This document shows positions 1-11,164 of a stretch of DNA of 64,000 bases, piece after piece (within the stretch, counting starts at the first letter, position 1; each line of letters opens with the position of its first letter). The DNA is from Anodontia alba. Lineage: Eukaryota > Mollusca > Bivalvia > Lucinida > Lucinidae. The stretch is from assembly GCA_964016985.1 (NCBI GenBank), contig OZ024827.1, positions 78,939,835 to 79,003,834 of the forward strand, given 5' to 3'. The notes beneath the pieces are model-generated. The model was not told the DNA's origin, made no database searches, and was given only the letters and a program-made list of their open reading frames with translations. Position numbers and translations under genes: made by a program.

Positions 1-640
1 TGTCGACGCTTCTACCAACCATTTTTACTGCAGTGGTCAATGACTGCATGTATTCAAATGGCAAATTTTATGTCTTACACTTAGTCTAACATGTACATTT
101 ATACACTATTGTGTAGATATTGAATAGCCCTATACAGGCATGTATTGGTTTTTATCGTGCCCCACGTGGATATCGAGCTAGAGGACAATAAGCAATTCAT
201 TTCGAACATCCCGTACATCTAATTAAGGCTCTCCCCTTTAATAAAGCACTAAAATATGTGGCCCATAAAGACAGATCCCATTTATTACCTGTTGCGTACT
301 TCTCAAACTGGGACAAGCGGTTTGTCTAAAGTTTACACTGTCTGGAATATTGCCCAGTTTTGTTGGATGATTCTTAACATGAACGAGATTGACAACCAAG
401 AATGTAGGTGCCAATACCGTGGTATTCATCTTTACTATTTTCTTCCTCTCGTTTATTTATCACCTCTTCCCACCTTATCGTTACTAAGTATATGTATTAA
501 CGTGTACAACTATAAATCACATCTTTCCTCTTGTGGTTATCAAATTACTATGTTACAAATTAATGAAAGCAATACTGAATATCAACACACAACTCATTAT
601 ATAATAATCTAAGCATTATCGAAAGCAGATCTGTCCTTTG
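1..640. other. no gene recognised
   Basis: AT-rich sequence with only short open frames on both strands (the longest is about 118 codons at 256-612). None has a recognisable motif or coding-like composition. No repeat family seen elsewhere in the window was recognised here. Confidence 0.5.
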
Positions 641-646
641 ATTAGA

Positions 647-1260
647 TTAGAAATACTGGGAAACAGATTCAAACAAGTCATTGACTTTTTTTTCTGTATC
701 CATTTTAGATATAATTGTATCTATTGTTTGTATTGCATTCATAAATTGCATTGTGTTATTATATTTGAATAAAATAAAGTTTAATCTAAACCGGGACAAA
801 TAACTGTTCATTTTATCTTTACTATCATCGAAGTACGGAAACTTGGGATCGCGAGCATGTGCTGTATGGTCTTTAGATTTTGACTGCTCCATATCAGCCT
901 CTTGTTATTCTAATTTTTGGAAAAAATTCTCATTTCTCTTTTTCTAGACCCTGTCGTAATCTTTCTACTTCTATTTCTTTATTGGCCCCAATCTGGGCGT
1001 TCCCGGTCTCTGCCGACTCTGGCCTTCTCGGCCTCAGCCTTGACTGACCTTTTCGGCCTCTGCCTGGGCTCTGGCCTTCTCGACCTCGGCCTCGACTGAC
1101 CTTCTCCTTCTCGGCCTCTCCCTCAGCTCTGGCCTTCCCGACCTCGGCCTCGACGCTGACCTTCTCGACCTCTGCCTTGGCTCTAGCCTTCTCCGCCTCG
1201 GCTTCAGCTTTAGCCTTCTCAGCCTCTCGTTCCGCAGTATCTGCCCTCTGTATTTCCTGC
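647..1260 (-). pseudogene. retrotransposon gag-like fragment with charged coiled coil
   Basis: On the minus strand, 1260 down to about 1000 reads as a low-complexity Ala/Glu/Lys/Arg helix made of repeats such as AEAEKAKAEAEAEKARA. It comes from a degenerate minisatellite of GGCCTTCTC-type units. Downstream, an 81-codon frame (892-647) contains DPKFPYFDDSKDKMNSYLSR. A charged helix followed by a 'D-P-K-x-P-x-F-D-x-x-K-D-x-M-x-S-Y-L-x-R-F' segment is, from memory, typical of the N-terminal gag-like protein of invertebrate LTR retroelements. The two parts are out of frame and stops lie between about 893 and 990. No protease, reverse transcriptase, integrase or LTR was found nearby, so this is a decayed fragment. 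The link to gag is inferred from motif resemblance only. Confidence 0.45.
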
Positions 1261-1488
1261 TGTTTAGTGGTACATTCTCTTAATCCCTATCCTTCAAACC
1301 TAACTCTTTCCCTTAATGTATACGCTCTGTCATAATGACTAACGTAAAATCTCACAACGAAATTTAAACAATTTAAATCAAGTTTAAAATTGTCCATCTA
1401 AAACATCCGGACAGTTTTTTGTTACTCGTTCCACATTTTTATTCAAACCACCAATCAACGTTTCACACCTATCTTTTGAAGTTTCAAT

Positions 1489-1526
1489 TATTATTATTAT
1501 TTTTTTTTTTTTTTTTTTTTTTTTTT
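1489..1526. repeat. (ATT)n / poly(T) tract
   Basis: Four ATT units lead into an uninterrupted T run of about 26. Possibly the tail of a minus-strand retroposon, but no body could be assigned. Confidence 0.8.
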
Positions 1527-1529
1527 ATT

Positions 1530-3390
1530 GCAATTAAGATTTCGTTAGCCACCGAATACCAGTGTATCCAAGATTTGTTTTCAAGTACATAAATTAAGGT
1601 TCTTTTTGTGCCCACCCTATATCAAAATGTTGAATTATTATTATTACTATTACTACTAATATTTCTGGTTTGCTTTGTTTAAGGATGTCGGGATGTTCCC
1701 TTGTCATTTTAAAAAAGTAACAATATGCCAAAAATATATTTCATTAAATATATGAATAAAAAATTCACACCTTTACAGAGATATATGTGACAGTAGCCAA
1801 ATTTTACACACGTGAGGTGATAAACTGTGCCAGTAGGTGTCATTTTTTTCAATAGTCAATATTTATCTTCAATTATCATAGCCATCATATTGCATATTTA
1901 AGCAGTGTTCCTCCTGTAGTAGGTCCATATATTATAACTCTGGCCTTCTAGAGGACCTGGTCCTAAGTCCTTTCGTCCTTCAGTAAAAGTCCTTAATTTA
2001 TACATTTCCCACGCCTTGCAATGTTTTACAAAAATCCAGTATGGATTTGTTGCAGTGCCAGTGCCGTCATACTTTAAACATCCCCAAGAAGATCACTTAT
2101 CATAGCCTTAATAATCCATTCAGTTACCGATGAGTGTTGTTTTATGGAATAGGTTCCCCGCAGAAACTGTTCTCTTGAGCGATCTTGACTCCTTCAAGAG
2201 AGAAGTGAGTAAGATCAACCATTCAAGGCCATAGAAAGTAATATTGTTTTTATCCTCCTTTTAAGCTCAGATGAAGATCTATCTATCTAGCTACCTAGCT
2301 AGCTATCTATTAGTACTGCCACACCCTCTCGCGAACATTACTAACAAACAAAACACTTTCATCTTTTTTTTTTTTACTCTCATTGTCACTCTTTTAATTC
2401 TCACTTTTTTTCTTTTTATTATTCTATTGCGCGCACCCCTAATAATAGTGTAATACTCAGCAATGAGGGTGGCGCAGTATCAATAGATAGATATACAAAG
2501 TGCATGCCCTGCTAATCTTTTTCACTTGAATGTTCGCAAGGGGGTGGTATATGAAGATTAAGGATGATACCTTTTCCTCACGGAAGACTAACCACCATTC
2601 CTGTTACAGTTCTGTGCAAATGTCTCTTACCAGATAGTGGTAGTTAATGAAAAGCGTCTTCAGCAGTATTTCTTATCTGTTCAATTATATACAGATTATC
2701 GCGTCATGGGTCGTACCACCTAGAGGCACGACTATCAAATCAACAGTCAGTAGTCGCCGAAAAACAATTGTCGTAAAATAGCGCGCTATTTTTCGCGCGG
2801 TTTTTGACACGTGGTTTGGGAAGAGTACAAAAAAAAAAAGTAAACAAATAGTTTTCTGGGCTTACTGGGTAAGTTTGAAACTGTATAGTAAATGTTAGTC
2901 TTCCGAAACGCACTTTGGAAGGGAGCTCTGTCATTAAAGGACAGTCCAATGAAGGCACCGTTAAAGATTTTCTCATTTTTAATCATCAGTCTGTCGACTC
3001 GTTCACCACCGACAGGGATTCTTTCGGAGGTTTCAGCTCTGCTCGCAGGCATTCAAGGCAGTTCGCAGGCATTCAAGGCAGTTGTATCTCCGAAGGGGGT
3101 GGGGGGGGATGCAGGGCGTAATATTCGATATTCAACAGGTCCAGGTCCTCCCCCACGGCACATATCGAAATTTCTTGTATGAATGTTTTCTTAATTCCAA
3201 TGTTTACTGTTGAAATTGGTGCGCTTTGATTTAGAATCTGTCCGTCGCCATTTTCTGACCACAGTATGTGCACACATATCAACTACACTAAAAGTTGGGT
3301 TTTAGTCATTGGTTAGGGTAGTGTTAGGTCAGTTGAGAGATCATAGTTAGCATACCTGGAATATTTACAGACAGTTATGGTACGATTAAG
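1530..3390. other. no gene recognised
   Basis: Mostly AT-rich sequence with small simple-sequence tracts: CTAT/CTAG-like units at 2277-2310 and T runs at 2366-2376. A 23 bp direct duplication (GCAGGCATTCAAGGCAGTT) lies at about 3045-3082. Short overlapping frames at 2740-3282 on both strands show no motif. Confidence 0.4.
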
Positions 3391-3394
3391 TGGT

Positions 3395-3538
3395 GGACAA
3401 TTTCGAAAGAGTGTGCACAATACTGGTTAACCACTTAGAGGACTAAGCCTGCCCAGTAAACGTGTGGTTAGGTAAACTGACCGTGCTCGACATGACCTCA
3501 TTGGGTTGACTGGGCCGTAAAACCTCAACACAAACAAT
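3395..3538 (+). repeat. SINE-A, 5'-truncated copy
   Basis: Matches the 3' half of the commonest SINE in the window: TGTGCACAATACTGGTTAAC, then AGCCTGCCCAGTAAACGTG, then the GGGTTGACTGGGCCGTAAAA tail ending CCTCAACACAAAC. The tRNA-like head is missing, as expected for 5' truncation in LINE-driven retroposition. Confidence 0.85.
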
Positions 3539-3549
3539 TTCTAAAAGTG

Positions 3550-3800
3550 CTTTGGTGCAGTCACTGCAGTGGTAAATCGTTAGATTCAAGATCGTGAGTT
3601 TTGGTAATTCGACTCTGTCGGGTACAAGTGTTGTGTCCTTGAGCAAGACACTTGTCCACATTGCTTAGTATAGATTTCTACCCAGAAAGACCTGTGCGTA
3701 ATGCTTGAAGAAAATGAGGTGTCACAGATTATATAAGAAAAAAGAGCGGGCATCCTTCTATAGATACCTACATCAATGTGGTACACGCTGTCCATCAATC
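3550..3800 (+). repeat. degenerate tRNA-derived SINE of another family
   Basis: A tRNA-like head with a decayed B box (GTAATTCGACTCTGTCGG) is followed by GTGTCCTTGAGCAAGACACT. From general knowledge, that motif recurs in tRNA-derived SINEs of aquatic animals. The copy is diverged and no target duplication was found. Confidence 0.45.
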
Positions 3801-4568
3801 TTGACGAATAGAGCTCGGGCAGTTACATCTTAAGGATAATCTTGCGGCCTACCAAACGTGGTGGCTGGATTTGCCATCTCTACACGTCATCATAAAATAT
3901 CAACAAAAGTCACAAATGAAATGCGTGTCTTACAAATTGAAATGTTAACTTAAATGTCAGGGCATATCAGGTGGTTATTGAAAGACAAAATGCATTTTAG
4001 AAGTACGAAAAAACTTACGTACTAACTTGCATAAATTTTGAGACAAAACATTTCCTTTTTTTCTTTTTCACGAATACATAAAATACTAATGTCATTTTGT
4101 TTTACAATGTTACATCTAAGGCAACCGGAAAATAGAATATCCAAATTCGTTCAAATAAAGGCACACTTTGGCTACCAAGAAGGCTACTCAAACAGCTCTA
4201 AACAATGTATACTGAAAGGAAAAAGAAACGCAGGGTAGAGTTTTTTCCTTCTTATTTTAACCATTTTTTACGGTGTTTACTATAGCCATACACTTTTACA
4301 CATTGTCCTGTGAATATGAACCGCGGTTATACGAGTCTTTGGTCGATGTGCTATCTACCCAGTGTGTGAAATCATTCAACCGTGCACTACACAGTGCATT
4401 GCAAGGACAACACGGAAAGCCAAAATTTCGTGTAAAACAAGCATGTTTAAACCTTCAGCACAAGATTTCCTCACACCGTTTGGTACACTTCAACGATACT
4501 CAACGCTCTTCGATTCTTTTACCAATTTTTCTTTTCATTTTTACGCTACTTTGAACTTTTTTTCAATT

Positions 4569-5624
4569 ATGGTACGATTGACTGATGTTCAGAGGGGTAG
4601 GGCAATTGTGTTGCTGATGCAGGGTCAGAGGCAACAGCAAGTTGCCAATCATTTTGGGGTTAACATCTCAACAATTGAACGTCTTGTTAGACGTTTAAGG
4701 GAGACAGGGCATTTAGCAGACCGACCGCGGTCTGGGCGTCCACGCGTGACGTCGCGACGTCAAGACAGGACAATCTGTCTGGCACATTTGTTGAATCGTC
4801 ATCTCACTGCTACCGAAACTGCCCTTAATACAGTAGGTACGCATAATCGACAAATTTCTCCGAAGACTGTTGGAAGTCGATTGCATGAGATTGGTCTTCG
4901 AGCTCGTCGTCCATACGTTGGTCTACCTCTGACCCAGGCACGTAGGTTGCGTCGTATGGCGTGGTTGACGGCGCATGCGCCCAGGCTATTTCCGATGAGG
5001 CAGTGGAGACAAGTTCTTTTTACGGGTGAGTCTAGGTTCACTCATTGCGCAGATGGTCGACGTCGTGTGTACCGAAGTTGCAGAGAACGCTTTGCCGACG
5101 CCTGTGTTGTCGAACGGGATCGGTTTGTGGGTGGCTCCGTTATGGTCTGGGGAGGCATTGCTCACGGGATAAAATCACAGTTGATTATTGTTGCGGGCAA
5201 TATGACCGCAGTAAGGTATAGGTATGAGATCTTGTGTCCTGTTGCAGTCCCGCTTGTGCAACAACGTAATCTGATTCTGCAGCTGGACAATGCCCGACCA
5301 CATGTTGCCAGAGTTTGTCAGGATTTCCTGGCAAACAATAACATCGCACCACTAGCATGGCCACCGTACAGTCCAGATTTGACCCCAATAGAGCACGTGT
5401 GGGATGAGCTGGACAGAAGGGTTAGGAAGTGCCGAAATCCCCCCGCAACTCTCGCACAACTAAGGAATGCGTTGATCGATGAATGGAATAACATCCCGAT
5501 GCGAACTGTCAATGCTTTGGTTAACTCTATCCAAAGGAGAATTAGGGCAGCAATGGCAGCAAGAGGGGGGGCACACCCGATATTGATTTTCGGTTTGATT
5601 TTGGTTTCAAGATTTGGGGTGTAG
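4569..5624 (+). CDS. Tc1-family transposase, catalytic Asp replaced by Gly
   Basis: A DNA-transposon cut-and-paste recombinase of about 351 residues, close to the usual Tc1 length. Residues 1-60 form the paired-like helix-turn-helix region ([10 protein letters not shown] start), with a GRPR AT-hook-like motif at about 56-59 (sequence RPRSGRPRV). The DDE domain follows. The first acidic residue should sit in F-[ST]-D-E-S-R-F, but this copy has FTGESRF, so the expected Asp at 153 is Gly. The second is Asp240 in QLDNARPH and the third Glu275 in [14 protein letters not shown], giving Tc1 DD34E spacing. An extra G in a G run near 5566 shifts the C-terminus, so it ends in an unrelated tail; copy 2 ends RGGHTRY. 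The start is the ATG heading the conserved N-terminus shared by both copies, although the frame is open upstream. Probably catalytically dead. Confidence 0.93.
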   Translation: MVRLTDVQRGRAIVLLMQGQRQQQVANHFGVNISTIERLVRRLRETGHLADRPRSGRPRVTSRRQDRTICLAHLLNRHLTATETALNTVGTHNRQISPKTVGSRLHEIGLRARRPYVGLPLTQARRLRRMAWLTAHAPRLFPMRQWRQVLFTGESRFTHCADGRRRVYRSCRERFADACVVERDRFVGGSVMVWGGIAHGIKSQLIIVAGNMTAVRYRYEILCPVAVPLVQQRNLILQLDNARPHVARVCQDFLANNNIAPLAWPPYSPDLTPIEHVWDELDRRVRKCRNPPATLAQLRNALIDEWNNIPMRTVNALVNSIQRRIRAAMAARGGAHPILIFGLILVSRFGV

Positions 5625-6242
5625 CTACAGTACAGCTCAGGTGGTTTTTCAAAATCCCCCCCCAACCGGTGGGGTTGATTTTTTAGCCCACCGCGGATCT
5701 TCCTGATACCCCACTCCATTTCCCACCGCGACGGATTTTTCGTCCAGCGCGTTTCCGCCGAGTTCCCTCCGCAAAACCACCCACTTACCTGTAGAACTCC
5801 GCGGTGGGCAAAAGTTTATCATGGCGAGCTCCCAATGAAAGATTAGTGACGTCAGAATGATTGACAGCTCCGAATTTTTCCGAGTTTGCAAGGGGAGGAA
5901 ATCGGAACCTTTATTTTGCTTATGCATCATTCGGCTGATTTGCCGCTGAATAAATACAGAAATATTTCTACCTAGAGATTAAAAAAAAAAAAAAAAAAAA
6001 AAGGAAGAATTAATGAATAAAACAAGAAATAAAAAATAACGTATTTCTGTTTGTTTATTTCTTACCTTGTAGCCGGGTACTTAAAGGGGCGCTTCTGCTA
6101 TCTTAGAGGCTTTTATTTGGAGACCAACGAGCATCGTCTGGGAAAAAAAAATACGAGTAATGCCACGTAGGCAGACACATTAATCTCCGATGGTCAGGAT
6201 CGTACATTCAATCCTCACAGATTGAGCGATTTATCATGAAAC

Positions 6243-7928
6243 CAGGGCCTGACAAATCAAAAAAAAATCCACTTGCCCACTGGGCAAGTAAATTTTTTTT
6301 TCACCTGCCCAGCTCAAATTCCTACTTGCCCAGGATTTGTGCGGCTCAAATTCCTATATGCCCAAGATTTGCAAACAGAAATAGAAGTCCCACTTTTAAC
6401 ATTGCGTTAACAAGTCTATGAAAGCAATACTCTTGTAAATCCCAGTTAATATACAGAAAAGCGAGGTTTTAAATGGCGTACATAAGTTTACTCCTTTTTT
6501 TTGGCTCAAAAACATAGATAATGGGCACTCAGTGAGGTAGTTTCAGACCCCACAATCTAAGTTTGCAATGGAAATAAGAAAAGTATCATAATTTCACATC
6601 AGAAAATACCAAAGGGATGAAAAGAGAGCATATTGAAAAAGAATTTTATTTGTATTTACTTGAAGCCTTGAATAAATACTCATGTGTTTGTAAAAAAAAA
6701 AAAAAAAAAAATTCTTAAGGTAAATGTATACACCTGCAAGGAAATTAACTTGATTGAAGAACTGCCTACAAACTATAGGACAATTCATAATTAAAAGACT
6801 TCATTTTTTATCAAAGAAGCCATTTTGAAAATGGTGTATTCATTTATCCCAAGAACAGAGAACAACCTCCAAGAAATTGGAAAGAACTGAATATTATTCT
6901 GTGTGGTATTGTATATCAGTGCTCATCAAGTCTTTCTGGTTTTAGGAGCACATAAGTCATCAAGCACTAGTCAGTTGTGTAAGCCATCAGTGTTCATATT
7001 TTCAGGGTGGCCACGCACTCTGGAAAACAGGGAAAACAGGGAAAATGGTGAAAAAAAAATCCCTGCAGGGAAAAATCAGGGAATTTGAAATTTTGCTGAA
7101 AATCAGGGAAAAATCAGGGAATTTCAAAAAATTTTATCTTTGTAAGGTCAAAATATTCAAATTTTATAGCTGTTCAGATGTTTTACCAGTTTTGATTTTG
7201 ACTACCATGAAAGTAAATTAGCACATGTACATCATATTTTAGATAAATTTTCATTTAATTAAGAATATTGTGACAGCATTGTGTATAAACATGTCACTTG
7301 ACAGCATTTGAATCAGTATATGACTTCTAAAAGTAGGGGCCATTGCAAAATATTAAGGTTTTTAATCAGGGGAAATCAAATCAAATCAGGGAAAAATCAG
7401 GGAAAAGTCAGGGAATTTGATTGCTAAAAATGTGTGGCCACCCTGTATTTTGTTTTTCATCCTAACACGTTATCAGTAATATCAACAGAGAATAAATTTT
7501 TCATAAATGACTTTGACACACAGTATTTTTAGTCTTACAAATTCATTATTATTTGATGAACACTAAGTAAATCCAGATTTCGAGAGGGAAATAACAAAGG
7601 TTTTGCAAACAGGCGAGATCGTAACGGTATCACGCTTTTTTTTTTCTTTTTTTTTTCCAAACAAAAACTCAATTTCTTACCTGTGTTTTTATATTGTGTC
7701 ATTTTGTACTTTCGTTTTCATAGCCAAACACGTCGTAAGCAACGACTTATTATCAATATTTATTGACATCTTTTGATCAGACTTTTTTACCGTAAATACT
7801 CGCACTTTTAACTGTCCTGGCGATTTTTTGACACTTGCCCGACCGGGCGTCGTAAAGACGGAACAGACTTGCCCGGCGGGATTTAGGACTTGTCCCGGGC
7901 GGCCGGGCAATGGGTTTGTCAGGCCCTG
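6243..7928. mobile_element. CAGGGCC-family TIR element, 1.7 kb
   Basis: Termini CAGGGCCTGACAAATC and GTTTGTCAGGCCCTG are inverted copies. TGAAAC flanks both sides (6237-6242 and 7929-7934) as a 6 bp target duplication. Near both ends, pyrimidine-rich repeats of the form ACTTGCCCA or TTGCCCGG recur in inverted orientation. No transposase was seen. A 187 bp relative lies at 58610-58796. The superfamily is not assigned: CAGGG termini resemble hAT, but the duplication is shorter than 8 bp. Confidence 0.85.
7003..7445. mobile_element. CAGGGTGG-family TIR element, copy 1
   Basis: Ends CAGGGTGGCCACGCACTC and TGTGTGGCCACCCTG are inverted, flanked by a perfect 6 bp duplication TATTTT (6997-7002 and 7446-7451). 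The body is dominated by short GGGAAAAATCAGGGAATTT-like units near both ends. There is no coding capacity. Other copies are at 55475-55976 and 59569-60083. Confidence 0.88.
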
Positions 7929-8106
7929 TGAAACACATGTATTTGCTACGGTCATTCGCTCCTTCCACTGCTTCAAGATTGGCAGTTACAAGTTTCTGGC
8001 GGAAGGGAGTTCAGTGTACTAGTTAACCACTTATTGTATAAGCATGCCCCCCTCTGTATTGGCGCGATTTTTATAAAAAAAATGCTCTTCCCCATTCCAT
8101 TTCGCA

Positions 8107-8398
8107 GTAAGATGCGCCGTCCGACTGGAGACCAGGAGGTCGCGGGTTGAACCCCCGCCGAGGTCAGCAACATTCTTTCGTGGAGATTGATCATGAAATA
8201 TTGTCTACAGTCATTCTCTCCCTTCCGCTGATTCAAGAAGGGCAATTGTCAGTTTCTGGCGAAAGAATGTGCGCAATACTGGTTAACCGCTTAGAGGACT
8301 AAGCTTGCCCAGTAAACGTGTGGTTAGGTAAACTGACAGCACTCGACATGACCCCATTGGATTGACAGGGCCGTAAAACCTCAACACAAACAAACAAA
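8107..8398 (+). repeat. SINE-A, nearly full length
   Basis: tRNA-related head with a B box (GGGTTGAACCCC) and the standard 3' body and tail. Flanked by a perfect 14 bp target duplication CATTCCATTTCGCA (8093-8106 and 8399-8412). The first ~20 bp of the head are missing compared with the 30735 copy. Confidence 0.93.
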
Positions 8399-8784
8399 CA
8401 TTCCATTTCGCACAGATCAGACGCGTAAAGCAATTGCAGTTAACTCCCTTTTAAGTCAGTAACAGTTAGCTCCCTTAAATCAGTAAAACCTGCAGTGTGA
8501 GTACCTTACCCAGCATTTATCAGGGTACAAATCAATACTTTGTTACGTTATTCTCTTACAGTATAATACATTAATAACATTATATTTATTGGCTTATACA
8601 GCAATCTTCAGAACTTTCGTTTCCATGTAAAGTGTTCTGTTTCTGTGGCTTCAATATATGCGATATGCAAAACCAAGACCGTAATTTATTTAACGAATAA
8701 AAGAGACGCATTGTATAAACCTAGCGCATCGACGGGAAAGCGTCTTCTGGGCTAATTCAGCAGACCACAGATTGAATTCGTTTT

Positions 8785-8814
8785 CTTTCTTTTTTTTTTT
8801 TTTTTTTTTTTTTT
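8785..8814. repeat. poly(T) tract
   Basis: T-rich run with few interruptions. It encodes the Lys-rich tail of a spurious minus-strand frame. Confidence 0.7.
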
Positions 8815-9024
8815 CTTTTCATTACCAAGAAAACAGGATTTGACGTTTCATGCAGTGGAGACAATTTGCATGAAGTGCAAATAATGTTCTCTTGGAAGAA
8901 TGAGAAAAATATTTCAAAATGTCGTCTGCTGAAAATTGTACCCAGGGTGCTTAGCGTTAAGGTTTGCACAAACACCTCGCGCATGAATCTGTGCATGGCA
9001 AAACTTACAGTAAAACTTGTAGGA

Positions 9025-9410
9025 AGAGACGGATCAGCCTGCACACTCTGAGACTGCACATCAGCAGATCTCAGTAGTCTGATCAGAGCCTTCGCTAATC
9101 GTAAGTACCCCCTAAGATTACTGGGTGTAACAAAACGTCTTGTGCGACGAGCGAAGACTCGGGTCAGTAGGCGCCTGCACATTCTGATAAGAGCCTTCGC
9201 TGATCGTATTTACCATCGATAGCCGGGCTGTCCAAAGCGGAATAAACAGTGCGACTGCAACAGCACATTCTGTTCAGACCCTTCGCTGATCGTACAGTAT
9301 GCAAGAAGCTTGCTTTATCTAGTGGGTCGATGCACAGGCTAACCTGAGTCTTTGCTGGTCGCACGTACATTGTAGTATTGTAGGTTTTATCCGGTTCAAA
9401 GTTCGTACAT
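9025..9410. repeat. dispersed repeat rich in TTCGCTGATCGTA units
   Basis: The motif CCTTCGCT(A/G)ATCGTA occurs three times (near 9090, 9196 and 9283), with intervening GATCAGCCTGCACA-like segments. Similar segments recur at about 14115-14240, 22325-22400 and 38080-38240. This looks like a decayed dispersed repeat, not a gene. Confidence 0.5.
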
Positions 9411-9825
9411 TGTAAATCATACTTCAGACATGAGAACTTTGTACCGACGTAATTTTTGTTTGAACTGGAGTTAAACTGCCCAGTCAATACTATTCATCGA
9501 GCCCGCACACTTTTCTGGGCGGGCTTATTCATAAGCTATTACAGCAGAAACTGACAACTGCCCTTCTTTTCTTTCATATACTTTGACGATAGAGCCTACT
9601 TTTGGAGTTATGGCCCTTTGAACACCGAAACTATTTTAGTGATTTCTGTAATTTATTTGTGTCCGCTCTGTAACTTGAAAACTGTTTGCGATATTTTCTT
9701 GAAACTAAATTTATTTATTAACTAAGTTATGGTACTTGTTTGAGGAAAGTGCAGTGGTGGGGCATGGTGAAATGTCTGCAGCCCTTTTATTAGATATTTA
9801 ACAGGTTGAAATATTGGGAAAGGGT

Positions 9826-9990
9826 GCCTCGGTCGTGTAGTGGTAAAGCTGCGCGCCTTGTCACCCAAGGGTCATGAGTTCGATCCCAGGCTTCTTTCAT
9901 ATCAGACTTTAAACCAAGGTCCACACCTCCGTATGAACTCGTTATTAGTGGGACGTTCAAAAACTCACTCACTCATTTGAATTGTCGTTA
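9826..9990 (+). repeat. SINE with tRNA-Asp-like head
   Basis: The head reads GGGTGCCTCGGTCGTGTAG (A box), TTGTCACCC (anticodon GUC loop) and GTTCGATCCC (B box), resembling tRNA-Asp. A non-tRNA body follows, ending in a CTCACTCACTCA tail. The acceptor stem does not pair and a body is attached, so this is a SINE and not a functional tRNA. Confidence 0.65.
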
Positions 9991-9999
9991 ACTTCTGTG

Positions 10000-11100
10000 G
10001 CCCCTTGTTCGTCACGTGTGTTTTTTGTATGACAGACACCATTTTTGCTTGGGCTCTCTCATTGATTCAATGTCTCTTTGATAGAAGAAGCGCCCCTTTA
10101 AGTAAATTTATATTGACACGTGCGGTTGCTGCACATGAGTGAGAATTTCCCGGTCTTTTACCACATTACGTCATTTATTTTGAGCGCGTGCGGTTGTTGC
10201 ATGGGAAAAGGCAGTTACAGGAATACCAAACATAAATACGTAATTCGTGGATTCGAGGCAGATGTTTGATTCTCTTTGAGATTTTTGAGTGTTTGTTTTG
10301 TTTTTTTACGGCACATTAAATAAAAATGACCATGCCGTGCCCTCTTGTTGGCCGGACCAAACTAAGCCACAGAATCCAGTACTTTTTCATATGGAGCTTT
10401 GTTGCGGCCCATGTTACCTGCTCGAACAGTGAATGGGGCTACCGGGGTTTTCAATGGACCAAGGGATCACCCATATATATTTCAAGGAACAGGGCAGCAT
10501 TGGTTAATATTTCAAGAGAACAAGGGAATAAACTTAATTTTGGGGGGGATCGGAAAGTGGCAATTTGGAAAACTCGTCCTTTTCTATGCATTGGCCATAC
10601 GCATTCGTTATTGTCCGTCGGCAATCGCAGTGTTTCGATGCTTTATTAATATTCAAAAGGATGCTGATGAGCGAAAACTGACTCAAGCAGAACGTACGAA
10701 TATTGCAATTTATGCACCGAATTTGCGGTACGTTTTGTGTACGCAGATACCAACAATTCTGTACGCTCATGGTGAATGGGAATGCTTACAATCAAAATTC
10801 GTTAATTGCTGTCACACACAGAGTTGAAAAGGCTGATTTGATCAGGTCGGCAGTTTGGTCCTATTCAATCGTGCATGCCGAAAAAAGTACGACTGGCTTT
10901 AGCCACACCCCTTTGGAAACAGCTTTCTCACTTCATCACGGAAACACCGCGTGGCCCCCGCGGCTGTTTCAATTGCCTGTCATAATCGCATCGAATTTTA
11001 CCTGTTCGAAAGTAATTTTATCAGGCGATTTTTCCCACGGGAACGCAGCGGATCCACCGGCCCTGGTGAAACCACCGTGGGATACTAAAATTTAATCCTT
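10000..11100. other. interior and right subterminus of the TA-flanked element
   Basis: Open frames at 10326-10827 and 10703-11095 have no recognisable domain and overlap out of phase. The last ~200 bp mirror the GC-rich left subterminus at 5640-5830. Confidence 0.4.
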
Positions 11101-11104
11101 TCCA

Positions 11105-11164
11105 CCCGAATCCACTCCCCACCGGCTCGGGGGGGGATTTTGAAAAACCACCTGAGCTGTACTG
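11105..11164. repeat. right terminal inverted repeat of the 5.5 kb element
   Basis: Complement of 5628-5680, including the 8-nt G run and the GTACTG end. Confidence 0.85.

Larger units (their letters stand above)
5628..11164. mobile_element. 5.5 kb TIR element with TA target duplication
   Basis: The left end CAGTACAGCTCAGGTGGTTT, then TTCAAAATCCCCCC, is mirrored exactly at the right end, finishing CACCTGAGCTGTACTG at 11164. TA flanks both sides. The uninterrupted Tc1 copy 2 reads GTAGCTACCAATG across this site, which proves insertion. Subterminal GC-rich, C/G-run-bearing sequence extends about 150-250 bp inside each end. No transposase was recognised, so it is probably non-autonomous. The TA duplication fits Tc1/mariner-pogo or related groups but does not decide the superfamily. 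It hosts the elements at 6243-7928, 8107-8398 and 9826-9990. Confidence 0.85.

Noticed and set aside
4362..4568. Upstream extension of the Tc1 transposase frame
   Set aside because: It lies in the transposon's 5' untranslated part. In copy 2 the same region is in another frame, and family proteins start at the M-x-R-L-T-D Met.
8757..9182. 141-codon minus-strand frame
   Set aside because: Its C-terminus is a translated poly(T) tract and the rest is a dispersed repeat.
10326..11095. Overlapping + strand frames of 107-142 codons
   Set aside because: They overlap in different phases, have no motif, and lie inside a decayed TIR element.
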